A DNA stretch of 64,000 bases from Xylaria sp. FL1777. Lineage: Eukaryota; Ascomycota; Sordariomycetes; Xylariales; Xylariaceae. The stretch lies in the NCBI GenBank assembly GCA_022578965.1, contig MU400590.1, positions 124,001 through 188,000 of the forward strand, written 5' to 3'. The position numbers and the translations under genes are program-made. Shown one piece after another: positions 44,270 through 60,093 of the stretch; positions within the stretch are counted from its first letter, which is position 1; each line of letters starts with the position of its first letter. The notes beneath the pieces were generated by a model, which was not told where the DNA came from, did not search any database, and saw only the letters and a list, made by a program, of their open reading frames with translations.

Positions 44270-45663
44270 CACGAAAGGAGAGCCCAGAGCATAAAATGCT
44301 GCACAGGGGAATATGCTTGATGGTTTGTCGGTTGAGCTGCGTGGCACCGCGCCCGCGGTCGATTTGGGTTTAGCTCAAACTGCCAGCACGCTTTGCAGGG
44401 ACGTACAGCACCTCAAGGTACCGAGTATAGCGGTAGCTGTATGTACAAATTCAATCCTGCTCAGTTGAAACTAATAGGGGTGGGTATGAGGTCAGGCGGG
44501 TTGGAAAGAAGGTGCTGTGTAGGTAGGTACGCAAATATAAAAAGACAAATTAAACAAAAAAAAGAAAAAGGAAAAAAAAAAGAAGTTGGCGATGTTTAAG
44601 AGGAAAGAGGTCACCGCTTATCTGCCTGCTCGTATAGAATGGCGTGCGCTGTTATGTCGTATTAATAGGTCAACAAATATACGTACCATTACAACATTGC
44701 CATTCTCCCTTCTCTCCAATCCCCCTTCTGTCTTTCTTTCTTTCTTTCTTTTTACTCGTGGCTACCATCATCGTTACCTCTCAGCCTGCAGCGCGTTATA
44801 TACATGTAACCACCTGCAGACTTGACCGAAGTATATTGATCCATCCATTCGTCAGGCACTCATACTTGGGTACCATTGCCTCTACTGCGTATACGCAGTA
44901 TACAAACCTTGCATGCATGATTATCTACCCAGGTAGGTTAGGTTAGGCCAGTAGTAAGGGGGGTAAGAATCCATCGTAAGACTCATGTTCTAAAATCCGC
45001 ACTACAATCCTCTATCTAACGAATCTAGTGTAGCCCGCGAACCTAGCTAAACTAGCCAAAGAGATACCTGGGTACAGTTACTCAACACATCTACACTGGA
45101 ACCCCATCTTTACGGTTCTAATGCACGTAGACTCGCTTATGCTGTCTGTCCATGAGTACTGGTAATTAGTCTATCGTCTCGTCTGGCTCGTGAACATGGA
45201 ATGTGTAATCAGTGTGCCTGAGACATAGCTCCCTCATGGTACAGTGACAGCCTGGTATGGGTAGATTCTCATTGGTAGTCGCCGGCGTTGGTCTAAGCGA
45301 GTACGCAGGTCCCCGACAGTCTCACTACGAAAAGACACATCCTGATGCGCAGTAATATCTCACTAAGCCTGGACTGACAGCCGTAATACGCGGTATATGA
45401 GAGCTTAAGACTCCTTTATGCCTATCCTTATTTCCTATCGTATCCCGTCATATTATTCTGTCATACCTCGTGAGTGATGCGCATTATCTATGTCTCTACA
45501 ACCTGTACAGCATAGCGTGGCAGCTTGCGCTCTTATCGCACAAATGATGCATGGCTCTGCACTCCTTTACAGTGAATCACTTTCTGGGGAGTAGCTTGTT
45601 CTTGCATCGGTACGTAAACTAACCTCTTGATTATCTCTAGCCCACAGACGCTCGTCAGTCATC
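44270..45663. other. Intergenic with A-rich and TTTC repeats
   Basis: Includes A-rich runs at 44556-44582 and a TTTC microsatellite at about 44731-44753. No gene supported in 1.4 kb. Confidence 0.5.
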
Positions 45664-47431
45664 CTAAGCCTTGGCGATCCAACCTGAGTTGATGAAGAAA
45701 TCAAATATCCTGCCCCCCTTTTGGGAATCTAGTCGACAAATCTCCTTGACCTGCTTCTTCTTGAGGCTACCATTCCCCTTGAGCGCCTCCTTGAGCACCT
45801 GCTCTTTGATCATGAGGTAGGGCTTTGGTTGAATCCGAGACACCTTGCACAACTCCACCTCTTCTGGTGTCAGAAGGTGAATATCAGGCGCGCCGTCCTC
45901 GCTAAGATTGAGGGGCTGCACCCCTGAAATGGGTTGCGAGACAAACCGTGGTCGGGTGTGCGTGGAGCTCCCGTTGGTGACGACGCCGTTTGTGGCAGGC
46001 TCGTTGGCATGACCGTCTGTTAATGGTTTAGATTCGCCATTCGTAGGCGCATCAGGCGCCCCTTGCATAGCTGTCGCGGTACTGTTTGTGCCTGGCCGGA
46101 ATGGAAGCTCTGGCGCTACTAAGAGAGCTGCTCCGCTCGGCGGCTCGGGTTGCACATTCTGCTTGGAGCGTTGTGCCGAAGCCAGTCTTTCGCGGTCCAT
46201 GGACCCCATAGGTATGGCCTTCTGGATACGCTGCGCCTTCTCCTGCTCGTACTTCTCGCCGCTACGGAGGTCTCCAATCTTGAGATTTCTCCACTCCTGT
46301 AACTGGCTGATGGCTTGACGTAGGTTCAGTTCATCAAGTAGCCCTTGGCATAAGGCTTCGAAGTCGTTATGATTCATCATGCGGGCAAATGGCTTAGCCT
46401 TGTTGAGGAGGTCTCGTTCTTCCTTGGTCCTCCTCTTCTCGAGTCTGGTGTTTTCTCTGTATTCCAGCAAGTTATGTTCAAAGATAACCTTTTTCCGCTC
46501 CACCCGCTGTGTTAATCGACAATTGTAAATATCCATGACGGTAAGCTTGAGTTCCATTTCAGGTTCGAGTTCGCCACTTCGAGGATTGATCCCATCACCA
46601 GGATCAAACTGCATCAGCTGGACAGCTTCTTCGGCTTCATTGGCGTATTCAGTCTCAAATTCGAGACGACCAGGCATATACCCTTGAATCTCATGACAAG
46701 AGGGTACACTAGCTGTGGGCTTGGTCTTGGGTGGTAGGGGAGGGGCATTCTTCTGCGCTTCTCGTCGTTCTTCGATCCTGCGCTTTTTGCGCGCTTGGAA
46801 TTGGTCACGGGAGATCTCCTGGGCTAACTCCATGTCATCCGGACGACAGCGTTTTGGCAGGGGAAAGCACGGCGAGTCTACGTAGACTTTGAGGTAATGA
46901 TCGCGAACTTCGTCCTTGTGGCGGTAACCGCCAATATGATCTGCTATGTCGGCCCAGGAACCCAGACCATATATCTCGCAACCTTCCAGCAGGAGGAGTT
47001 CTTCGTCGGCACCCCAGTCGTGATCGAATATGGGGATGGAGTTCTGTTCTATAACGCGATACGGATGGGTGGCTGGTTGGTGGGAGCCGCTCGAGGCTCC
47101 GCTTGCGAAGCATTGTACACATAAGTCGTACTCATTGCAAGCGCTATGAGCACATCTTATGCGAACCTAATGGCGAGTAAGTAAAACTCTAGAGTAGCAT
47201 ATATGCGGCGCTTATCTGAGGGCACGAGGTAAAGTAAAGCATGTGTGTCGGTGCGCATAAACCCCAAGCAACCCTGAGGGGAAGAATGATACAGCCAGCT
47301 AAAGCTCATGATCAAGACAACAAGACAACAGGACGTACAGTGGATGTGATGTCTGCAGAACACACGTCGCAGACATATTTCACACCGCCCTCACCGCCCC
47401 TAGTCGCGGTTTTCTTACGGATGACGCCCAT
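45664..47431 (-). CDS. ADA2: Transcriptional adaptor 2 (SAGA/ADA complex subunit)
   Basis: Exons 47431-47339 and 47166-45664 give 531 aa. The ZZ zinc finger (residues about 18-66: [18 protein letters not shown]) is split by the intron. A SANT domain follows ([21 protein letters not shown].. to HYLKVYV), then a central helical region and a C-terminal SWIRM domain ending in [13 protein letters not shown]. This order is diagnostic of Ada2, which stimulates Gcn5 acetyltransferase in the nucleus. Length matches the family. Housekeeping; not related to the cluster. Confidence 0.95.
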
Positions 47432-50113
<2,682 letters not shown>

Positions 50114-50235
50114 CAAGCCGGATTACAAGATTCTCTTGGGATATAAAACGTTGGACCATGTATAAAACTCATATGACACACATAGACGGATCGGATGGCC
50201 CGACCATTTTCCATATCCTATCTACAGTTCTAAGC

Positions 50236-50864
50236 CTACGCCTGCACATAGAAGCTGTACTGGGAAACCATCCAAGTAATGCCAACAGTAGCGAAGAAGA
50301 ATGGAAATAGAATGGGAGGACCTAGGTATGCCGAGCGATATACAGCCCACTCAGATCCGAAGTGGAAAAGGGCGATGACGTAGGTCCAGATAGCAATGCT
50401 GTATACGGGCGCAATATGGATGTGGTAGCTCGCATAGATGCGCACAACGGCGGCTAGAAATGTGTAGGTGCCGAACAACCTCGCAGCCAAGGGCGTGACC
50501 TGGTCGGCGGTGCGGCCATCCTTGGTGTTGGTGGCGGAAGCGGGCGTCAATTTATCGATCGAGTCTTCCGGGTCGAAGCTGGCGGACTTGGCTTGTGTAG
50601 AGGGATTGGGCACGAATTGGCCGTTGTAGAGGCGGCGCGAGTAGTGCAGAGTGAGGTAGTTCTGTAATGAATTGCCGACGGAGATGACGGAAAGCTAAGG
50701 GAAGAAGGCAGGTCAGTAAGCATGAAGCTTATGCTTGATAGATGGATGCGCTACGGGAAAGGAAGCGCAAAAAAGGTTGGAGAGCTTACACCGAACATGT
50801 AATAGGGCAGATAGCCTGGACCTGGTGGCAGGTAGGCTTTTAGGGCGTCTACGATGGCTGCCAT
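50236..50864 (-). CDS. ERG28: ERG28-like sterol biosynthesis scaffold
   Basis: Exons 50864-50790 and 50694-50236 give 177 aa. Four hydrophobic helices; the conserved start (AYLPPGPGYLPYYM) and the region LSVISVGNSLQNYLTLHYSRRLY match Erg28, the ER membrane protein that tethers the sterol C-4 demethylation complex (Erg25-26-27). The intermediate polar loop (about 40 residues) is typical of filamentous fungi. Convergent with the GAL7-type gene, with only 122 bp between stops. Confidence 0.9.
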
Positions 50865-51517
50865 GGTTGATTTGAAGATGCGGTTGTAGAATTGTAGAAA
50901 CCGACAACACGAGACGAATCGTTGCTTAGGAAGGATATCACTACCTAAGTTCTATCGGAAATACCTGTAGGTATGTAGCGGGCCATAAGACGGCGGTTAT
51001 CTCGCGACTTGTATACGAGTACGGTATCTTAGGTAAGGTACCTTAGAACTACACCAACTATGCCGCGATAGGTAACTCCTAGGGCTTTCTTATCGATAAT
51101 CCATACCTAGGTAAATAGCAGCCGGATTCTAGACATCGAGCTTGGATTCGTTCTGGTTCCTGTTCCGGTCATGATGGTTTAAGGTATCTACCTACTTTAA
51201 GTACCTACTGGATTTTTTGGAGACCTTAATCGGTCCAATGACCTCATTGCTAGAGCTCTACATGAGCTCCTACTAGCCGTATTAGGCTTCATACACAGTA
51301 GCCGACAACGTTTTACCATCCACCAAACCTAATGCGAACAACCTAGGTATTGCCTCAGCACGCCAATTCGTGGCTCGTGGCCCTCAACAAAGTATAAAAA
51401 GTACAATTGGTACACACTGGTTTCGAAAGACCTGTCTACTACAACATATTTGCTCCTATCTTCTCCTCAGGTGTTTCGTCAGTCGCGTCATACACGCGTG
51501 CCTGAAGAGAAACGAAA
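50865..51517. other. Divergent promoter with TAGGTA tracts
   Basis: Promoter between ERG28 and the ketoacyl reductase. TAGGTA/TACCTA motifs at about 50930-51200. No gene. Confidence 0.5.
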
Positions 51518-52599
51518 ATGGATACCATTCACGACATGATTGCTGCCGTGCCACGGACTGCCCAGCTCGCTCTCGCAGGTCTGGGTGCTCTGTGGGTAGG
51601 CTCCAAAGTCCTGAGCCTGCTTGATCTAGTCTTGAGCATGTTTGTGCTCAGCGGCACCAATGTGAGCCTATCCTAGGAACAAGCACGCCGCCACTACTTC
51701 CACATCGAAGCCCGGCACTGACTCTATGCGTACACTTGCAGCTCCGAAAATATCGCCGTAAAGGCACTTGGGCCGTTGTTACCGGTGCATCTGATGGTCT
51801 CGGCAAAGAGTTTGCGACTCAGCTTGCCGTCAAAGGGTTCAATCTTCTTCTTGTATCTCGAACTCAGTCCAAGCTCGAAACATTACAGAACCAGCTACGT
51901 GCCAAGCATCAGGGTCTCGAAACAGACATTCTCGCCATGGACTTTGCAGCAGTTGACAACGATGCCGATTATGCTCGTCTAGCCAAGCGCATCGATGGTC
52001 TTGACGTCGGTATCCTGATCAACAACGTCGGCCAGAGCCATAGTATTCCCGTTCCATTCACTCTCACCGATGAAACCGAAATGCAGAACATCATCAATAT
52101 CAACTGCAGGGGGACCTTGAAAGTTACCCGGATCGTGGCCCCGGGCATGCAGAATCGCCGACGTGGTCTCATCCTCACTATGGGAAGCTTTGGCGGCTGG
52201 TCGCCCACGCCGCTGCTGGCCACATACTCCGGCAGCAAGGCTTTCCTCCAATTCTGGTCAACAGCACTTGCCGCCGAGCTCAAGCCTGACAATGTAGATG
52301 TCCAGTTGGTTCTGAGCTACCTTGTCACGACAGCGATGAGCAAGGTGCGTCGTACTAGCTTGTTGATTCCAAGCCCGAAGCCGTTTGTTCGTGCAGCTCT
52401 AGGAAAGGTGGGCGTGGGCAGCTGGCACAACATGGCCTTTACGTACACACCACATTGGAGCCATGCACTCATGGCTTGGTTCGTCGAGAACACAGTGGGT
52501 ATCGGCAGCTTCATTACCCTGAAGGTCAACCGATCGTTGCATATAGACATCCGCAATCGAGCGCTGAGAAAGGCTGCTCGGGAGGCCAAGAAGGACTAA
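51518..52599 (+). CDS. IFA38: Very-long-chain 3-ketoacyl-CoA reductase (17-beta-HSD type SDR)
   Basis: Exons 51518-51661 and 51742-52599 give 333 aa. An N-terminal membrane helix is followed by an SDR domain with TGASDGLG (NADPH loop), LINNVGQS and the catalytic YSGSK (Tyr-x3-Lys). The C-terminal KAAREAKKD is a dilysine-like ER-retention tail. The assignment to the fatty-acid elongase ketoreductase (Ifa38/KAR) rests on this layout and length. Confidence 0.88.
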
Positions 52600-53842
52600 A
52601 GAGCGGCTTAGCAATATCAGATGAAGATACGACACAGTGGATAAGCGAAGATTCCTTATCTTCCAAGGAGCGTCGCTTTTCTTTTTTATTCGAGGTTCAC
52701 GTCGCATTGGACGTTGAAGCTGTCAGCACGAAATAAACTATACTAGAAAGTTTTATTTTGGTGGAAGCATACCTATGCCTCCAACATGCCATGCTGTTTG
52801 TTACCTGGCTGTTACCCGGTAATGGAGCCTCTTGATACCATATGAGCTAGGTACCTACTAAATATGTTTCATGACGAAGCGTACGGAATACCTACTTAAG
52901 TACCTAGGTACATACTTAACTTCAGAGTAAACTAGCCGCAAATACATATGTGTGTTATTCTAGCTATTTACTTAAGTACCTACCTACCAGCTATGTAGGC
53001 AATTACAGGTAGGTAATCAACATTAGTACATTACACTATGTAGATTTTTAGTGGCGCTAGAGCTCCCTAAGCTTCAATGTTGTATAGCTAGGTACCTACA
53101 TAGGTATATACATAGGTAGATCGATCTCTCTATACATATAGTATATGTACCTGTGTAGGAGGTAGGTACATACCTACTTAGGTACTTACATTCAGAGATT
53201 CCACAATTTTCTGTCCAATCCCCTTGAATGCACCTACATACATGTTCGAGCTAACCCACAGAAGGCTAAGTATCAAGGTAATTGGCCAACCACTACCACC
53301 TGGTACCTTTCCTACCTAACATTGTAGGTACTGTACCAGCATCAGCGCACCCTAGCAAAAAAAAAATATCCAGCCTCTTCGCATCCACCTAGGCGCTTGT
53401 GTTGACATACAACATAAACGCCCCTAGCAGCAGCACCTACAACACACCTACAGTACACGAACACCTGCGCACAGAACACCACGAAGCTGCTGCACGCCGC
53501 GCAGGTTCTCCAAGGCTACACCATCCGCCATTCTTTTCTCCCCTCCTCTCTCCCTCCTAAGAGCTCTCCTCTCACAAGTGCGACCACGGTGCTGCAGCTC
53601 GACGCGTCTCCTGCTTGCCATCCCTCCCTACTACATCGCTCCCCCCCAAGTGCCGGCTTCTCCATCCCCATTGATGATCCGGTAGCTTCTGGTCCAGCTG
53701 CCGCTCTGGCTTGCTCGTGCCTCGATTCCCTCTCTTCACCGCGGCACTCCTGGATGCATTAGGCTAGAATTCGCACGGTTTATATCGCCGCCCTCGTCCG
53801 TCACCGCCGCTACCATCGCCCGTCCGACGACAGTCACGCGCC
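52600..53842. other. Long promoter of NUP170 with TAGGTA tracts
   Basis: TAGGTA/TACCTA-type motifs between 52840 and 53340, then a pyrimidine-rich, GC-rich stretch up to the NUP170 ATG. No gene. Confidence 0.5.
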
Positions 53843-56800
53843 ATGTCCTTCCCGCAAACGCCCGGCCAGGCTTTACCGGGCGCCTTTCTCAATACGCCCG
53901 CCCTCGCATCACGCTTCGGCACCAACGCTCAGCAGGATCCCGTCCGTCGTCGTCTCTTCGCCCAGCCCTCGACGCGCCCGGGTACTGGCGCCGCCGAGAC
54001 TGCTCCCCGCGCGAACTCGGGCACAAATGCTGGCCAGATCGTTGTTGGCGACGACGACCTCTTGACGCGAGCTGCACAGTCACCCGCATCTCCCCAACCT
54101 CCTCTCGCAAAGGCCGCTGGCTTCATTAACAATGCGCTGGCGAGAGACGAGCGCTATCCTGAGCTGGATAGCTATTGCAGGCGTGAGTTTTCCTTGAGAC
54201 ATGAGAGCTGGCCGCCCTGGCTGCTTTGTCATGTCCCATACTACATACTAACTTAGTCTTAGAAATATCCTCCGAATACGACTTGACAAATATCGACTCT
54301 GCGTGGGCACCATTCCAGCAAACACACCACTTCCAAATCCCCCAGACCGTCTTCGAACAGTATGACCGTGCCGAAGTTTCCACTGCGATGGGATTGTTTG
54401 CCGAGCTCAACCACGCCTGGGTCGCTATCGACAACTGCTTATATTTATGGGATTATACGCATCCCAATCCCGAGCTTATCGGCTACGAGGACAGCCCTCA
54501 TAGCATTTCTGCCGTGAAGCTCGTTGCGCCGAAACCAGGCGTATTTAACAGCGTCATAAGCCACATTCTTGTCGTCGCCACGGCTCATGAAATGGTTCTA
54601 CTCGGTCTTGCTGCCAGGGAAACTGCTACGGGCTCTATGAGTATAGAGCTTTACGGGACCAGGATGTCGCTGCCGTTGCGTGGGGATGTAAATCTCATCG
54701 CGGGCTCTGCAAGTGGACGTATCTTTTTCACGAGCAGGGCTGACAGCGATATCTACGAGTTATACTACCAACAGGAGGAAAAATGGTTCTCCAGTAGGAC
54801 TGGGAAGATTAACCATTCGTATCCGGGTTGGAGTGCCGTAGTGCCTAATCCCACTCAGATGCTCTGGGGCAAGAATGCTGCCGAACATATCGTGGATCTC
54901 GTCATAGACGATAGCAGAAATCTCCTCTATTCCCTCTCAAATACGTCGACAGTTCGCACCTATCATATCGAGGCGCCCGATAAGTTGACCAAGGTTATCG
55001 AGAAGACTAAGAATGACTTTCTGCGTGATATTGCCCATGCATTGAGTGTTGTATCCCCTCTACTTGGCGAGCGCATGGAGATCGTGTCCATTTGCCCTGT
55101 GTCTGCCACCGAGGACAATAAGGTACATCTTATGGCCTTGACCAATACGGGTTGCCGCTTGTTCATGAGTGCTACTAGCGCATCATCCTACATGTTGGGA
55201 TCCTCGAGTCAGGCACCTCAGAGCATGCAGCTGCAATCGATCAAGTTCCCCCCTCCTGAGGCGGGCCAACGACGATCCAGAGCAGATCCCTTCAATGGGC
55301 CAGGCGAGCCTACTAATGTTCAGTCCAGATCGTTAGAGACCAGTCGCCGTGGAGTTCGGTTTCCCCCTGGCTACTTCCTAGACTTCGTTCGGAAGGCCGA
55401 TCGGCCGGACATTGACGTATTATTCATATCAGCCCCCGATAGCGGTCGCATCAAGAATGGTAGTCGGACACAAACTTTGAGATACTATGAGCAAGCCAAT
55501 TGGATGGAGATCAATAGTAGGGCTGAAGATATTGGTCTCATTACCAAACCATTCGCCGCGACAAACCAGCCGACAGGTTTCGGAAACGAACTCGCAGTCC
55601 AATTTGATAACCCTAGCGGAGGCGAGTTCGCTATTCTTACCAACAACGGTGTTTATATCATGCGACGCAGGAGGCTGATCGATATCTTTGCGTCGGTCAT
55701 AAGGACCACGGCCGGGGACGAAGGATTAAAGACAGAAGTAAGCAGGTTTCAGAGTTCTTATGGTCGCGTCGAGACCATCACGGCCGCACTCGCCGTCGCT
55801 TGTCGGCAGGGGGACAGCGGTCGATTTAGCGTTGGGCGCAGTGCCATTGACCAGCCCACACTGGATCGGGCTAGGCAAGTGTTCATTAACTTCGGCGGTA
55901 ATCCTATGCTGCCTGAGCAAGACGGACAACCTGCCACCGTCGAAATGGTTCGTCCATCGTCACGCCACGGTGCTATCACACTCTACCTCAGCAGATTAGT
56001 TCGTTCGTTGTGGAAATCGAGAGTAGTCTCAGTAGGCTCCAATGGTGCGGGAGGCTTGGTTGTGAACAGCGCTATTCCGCAACCCAAGCTAAGAGAGGTA
56101 CAAGACAGCGTCATTGCGTTGAAGAACTTCCTCAATGATAATCGCTCATTCATTCAAGGTCTCTCGGGCGCTTCGGATTTGCGACGAGCAGCGAGCAAAC
56201 AGGAAGAGCTTGCATTGCAAGGAGAGCACCAAGCCATGCATGCTGTGGAAGTTCTCATGACAGACATAACAGAGGGTATTTCATTTGCCATGACACTGTT
56301 TGAGGAACGAGTCACCGATATATACGCCAGGTTAGAAGAGACCTCTCAACAAGGCCTCAGGGAGCTTACCTATGAGCGCCTCTTTTCACAGACGCCTGGG
56401 AAAGAGCTGGCCAAAGTGCTTGTGAAGGCAATTGTAAACCGAAATATCGAGAACGGATCTAACGTGGAGACGGTAGCAGACGCACTACGGCGTAGGTGCG
56501 GGAGCTTCTGCAGTGCCGATGATGTCGTGATCTTCAAGGCCCAAGAGCAACTCAAGAAAGCATCAGAACCCTCCTTGAACGCCAACGCATCACGCACCCT
56601 CCTACACGAAAGTCTGAGGCATTTCCAAAAAGTCGCCGGCAGCCTTTCGCAAGCTAACCTCGAGTCGGCTATTCAACAATACATTCAGCTTCGTTACTAC
56701 GCCGGCGCTATCCAACTTTGTCTGCTAGTGGCCGAGGCAAAAGATCGAGGCAAGTCGGCGCTATACTGGGTTAATGACGGGAAACCTGCTGGTGACCCTA

Positions 56801-58224
56801 GATCGAATGCCTTCGATCAGCGTAGGGTTTGTTACGACCTAATTCATCGAGTACTTCTAGACCTAGATGCTGCGTCGAGTAGGGAACCTGAAATAGTTGA
56901 TAACAAACCAACACTCATCGCAACCAAACGCGCCGAAGCCTACGACGTCGTCAACAACTCTAAAGACGAAGTTTTCCACGTCGATCTCTACGATTGGTAT
57001 ATAAAACAAGGATGGACGGAGCGTCTCCTTGCAATCGACTCTCCATACGTCACCACGTTCCTCCGCCGGCTCGCCTCCCAAGATGTCAGCCATGCCGAGC
57101 TTCTTTGCCGCTTCTACACAATGCGTACGATGTATTTCAATGCTGCTAAAGTTCAATCAGACCTTGCGCAATCTGACTTCGCCCTCACCATCAAAGACCG
57201 TCTCCATTTACTAAGCAGGGCAAAGACCAATGCCAGCGTAATGACACCTGGAGTCAGCCGTCAGGAACAACAACTACTTAATCACGATGTCACAGAACTC
57301 TTAGACGTTGCAAACATTCAAGACGATTTGCTGGAGCGGTTGAAGTCGGACACTAGGATTCCCCCCGAGCGACGACCTGAGATTCAGAAGGCCTTGGATG
57401 GCAAGATCCAGCCTCTCTCTGATGTAAGTTACATATACACCAATGTTGAATTTAACTATTGTGTTGCAACCCAACAGTCACTAACTCATGGGCAGCTCTT
57501 CAACCTCTATGCTGATCAGGCAGGGTACTATGACCTATGCTTGGTCATTTATCACGTCGCAGACTTTCGAAATCCAACTACAATTGCTCAGACATGGACG
57601 AGCCTGATCCAGCAGACACATGATGAGGTAGTCGACCAGTTAGCGGCATTCCAGGAGGAGACTCAGAGACGAGGTGTGGCGCCGGGAGATCCCCCACCGC
57701 AACCATATGAGACAATGGTTGCCAAGATCGAGGATATTTGCCATCGTTCCAGCAAAGATTCCTTTATCTTCCCGGTACCTTCTCTTATGCCAGAGATTTG
57801 CCGGTACGCGGTAGAGAACGCTCAAGATGGCCGGATAGGCGCCGATGTTAACTGGCCTGTTAATCTTTTTCTCCATCTCGACGTTAGCCATGACCTAGTG
57901 GTTCGAGTTCTTGAAACCATGTTTGAAGCACAAGATGTACCATTCCGAGGTGCTGCGAGAGCCAGATTGGTAGAGTGGATATGCCATGCTGTGGGTTTGT
58001 GGATTCGTGAACTCGGCAGACATGGTCGGCCAGAGGCAAAATTAGAATTCTGGGTAGGTGAACTCATCGCAGATTGCGATACCTGGGCGTCGGCGAACGT
58101 ACGCGGCACCAACGAGGGAGGCAAGGATCCCCGAGACATCGCGAGGGAGGTAAAGGATATAAAGAGGGCTGTGGAGGGGCTTATTGTAGCACCTGTAGGA
58201 AGTCGGGGCATCGGCTTCTTTTGA
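53843..58224 (+). CDS. NUP170: Nucleoporin NUP170/NUP155-like
   Basis: Exons 53843-54182, 54263-57423 and 57496-58224 give about 1409 aa. The second intron (GTAAGT..GGGCAG) is a multiple of three and open, but removing it restores the continuous PLSDLFNLYAD block. The start is a Ser/Thr/Pro-rich disordered segment, followed by a beta-propeller region (LWDYTHPNPELIGYEDS) and a long alpha-solenoid with PLSDLFNLYADQAGYYDLCL-type repeats. It is an inner-ring scaffold nucleoporin, near the 1400 aa usual for the family. Largest housekeeping gene in the window. Confidence 0.92.
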
Positions 58225-59607
58225 AATGCAAAGACAAATGGAATACAGCATGTGCTTAAAAAAAACAAGCATAAGGATGGGAGGCGTTAGTCACCATTCC
58301 CGGTAGGTATGTTGAACCCTCGATGAAGGGGCTCTTGTTACGTAGATATGTATAACCTCATCTCAGAGCGAGAGATCGTCGGTAAATATTAATTGGTGGG
58401 GTGTTGGAATATACCATTATAATCTTACTTACATCATGCAGCTTTACCTCTTATCCTGAATTAAGTCGATATAACGTTTATGGAATCGTTCTCTAGCACC
58501 TAACCCCCAATTTTTTATCGTTTCGCCAAGGTTATATGTCGTGACCCGTGGCACGATAAGTCCAAAAACAGCATTGAGGGCATTGGGTTCCGGTTTGGGA
58601 AAGCAGTGGAGGAAACGCTTAAATTCGAAAATACACCCTATTCCAGGTCGACGTTATCGCGTTGTAAGAGCACTGAGACTTGCTCTATAGACTCAATTGC
58701 CGATAAGCTAAAGGTCCCCTAGAAAGATAGGGGCACAGCAAAATCTATGCGGTACAATTAGTATTATGAACATATACTAACGTCTGCGAGTTGCAGTCTA
58801 GTCCTATAAACACATGTCCGATCGTGCTCGATACGGCCAGGATTGAATTTTACTATTCTCGCAAGTAAAGGGTGTATACACCCAGTTAACTGCATGATGT
58901 GATTGAGCAGACAACCAAAGGGCAGAGAGGTGGAGGGCAGAGCACTTAATGAGAACGTAGCAGAACCGGTGCAACCCAGGAGTAGATACAGGATATTTTC
59001 ACCCAGCTACTGGGAAGAGAGCGAGCCGAGCACAGCACGCTCCCGACCTGATTGCACGGTTTTTACCTGTACATATAGGAGAGAGCAACCGTCATTGCCA
59101 ATAGGCCGTCAGCCCGATTAATACAATATATATATATTCCCGCGAGTAATGAACCATGAAATACGTGTCTGGAGTCGCTTGTTCCCACCCTCTACTCTGC
59201 TCTAGGAACATAATTACGAAGTCAGTACCTTTGAATGTCTGCTACTCCTACAACCTCCTGAAATCATTTCACAAGTTGATAAGGTTATATCAGGCCGAAA
59301 ACTGGGAAGGGAAGAAATGGTGAGGCCTTGGGTTCTATAATATTCAGTTGTATCTTTAGCCACTATTTAAATGAAATAAACGGAGGGTGGACGTTTACAT
59401 GTATTGTATTTAATCCAACTTAAAATATTAACCGATTCTCTCTTAACTATTTATTTTATTATATTGTAAGCTAAAAGGAATTTCGATTCTAAAACAACAA
59501 AAACTTATTAGCATTATAATGTTCTCTATATATGTAATATATATGTTGAATTTTTAGGGGGTTTTAATGTACTTGATACTATTTACATTTCATTGTGCGT
59601 AATCTGG
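58225..59607. other. AT-rich intergenic region
   Basis: About 1.4 kb with no supported gene; a plus frame at 58903-59121 has no motif. AT content rises towards 59500. Confidence 0.45.
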
Positions 59608-60093
59608 CTAGTTCCCATCCCCACCGGGGTTTGGGTTAATGATGTTAATATTGTATCCAGGAATAAACATAGGTAGTATTTGTGGTTGATTATGCCCTGC
59701 TGGCGGATTAGCTGGCGGATTTGCTGGCGGATTAGCGGGCGGATTAGCGGGCGGATTAGCTGGAGGACGAGGACGACGAAGTCGTTCCAGCATGTCAGTT
59801 CTACGCATTCTCGAACGAGTGTACAAGATCTTCGCCTTAACCTTTGTAATAATGATAGCATTGACGTTTTCACCCTGTGTGTTTGTGATATTTTCGTATC
59901 CATGTAGGTCTAGTATCTGTAGTAGATCATTTAGGTGGTGATATTTTGTATTTGGAGCTCTGTGGGCTCTCGCATGTTCATGAAACTCCCCATTTGCTTC
60001 TGGGGACCAAACAAAACGTGGGTTGCTGCTGGTTACATCCCCAGCCCTAACCCCAAAGATCATTGAGTCCTGTGTACGCTGGGGCTGGGCCAT
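59608..60093 (-). CDS. PPAN-repeat protein of unknown family
   Basis: 161 aa with ATG at 60093. The N-terminal 75 residues are mixed alpha/beta with several aromatics; a basic stretch (RSRMRRTDMLERLRRPRP) is followed by about six copies of PPAN (coded by a 12-bp tandem repeat) and a Gly/Asn/Pro-rich end. The codons stay in frame through the array, but such in-frame minisatellites also arise by chance. Its island of AT-rich flanks suggests a lone lineage-specific gene or a mobile-element remnant. Confidence 0.45.
   Translation of the reverse strand: MAQPQRTQDSMIFGVRAGDVTSSNPRFVWSPEANGEFHEHARAHRAPNTKYHHLNDLLQILDLHGYENITNTQGENVNAIIITKVKAKILYTRSRMRRTDMLERLRRPRPPANPPANPPANPPANPPANPPAGHNQPQILPMFIPGYNINIINPNPGGDGN
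59699..59764. repeat. 12-bp tandem repeat (GCTGGCGGATTA-like, about six units)
   Basis: Nearly identical 12-bp units with T/G variants in the third base, coding the PPAN motif on the minus strand. Probably length-variable. Confidence 0.75.

Noticed and set aside
58903..59121. Small plus-strand protein
   Set aside because: 72 residues, no motif, low-complexity neighbourhood; no support for translation.
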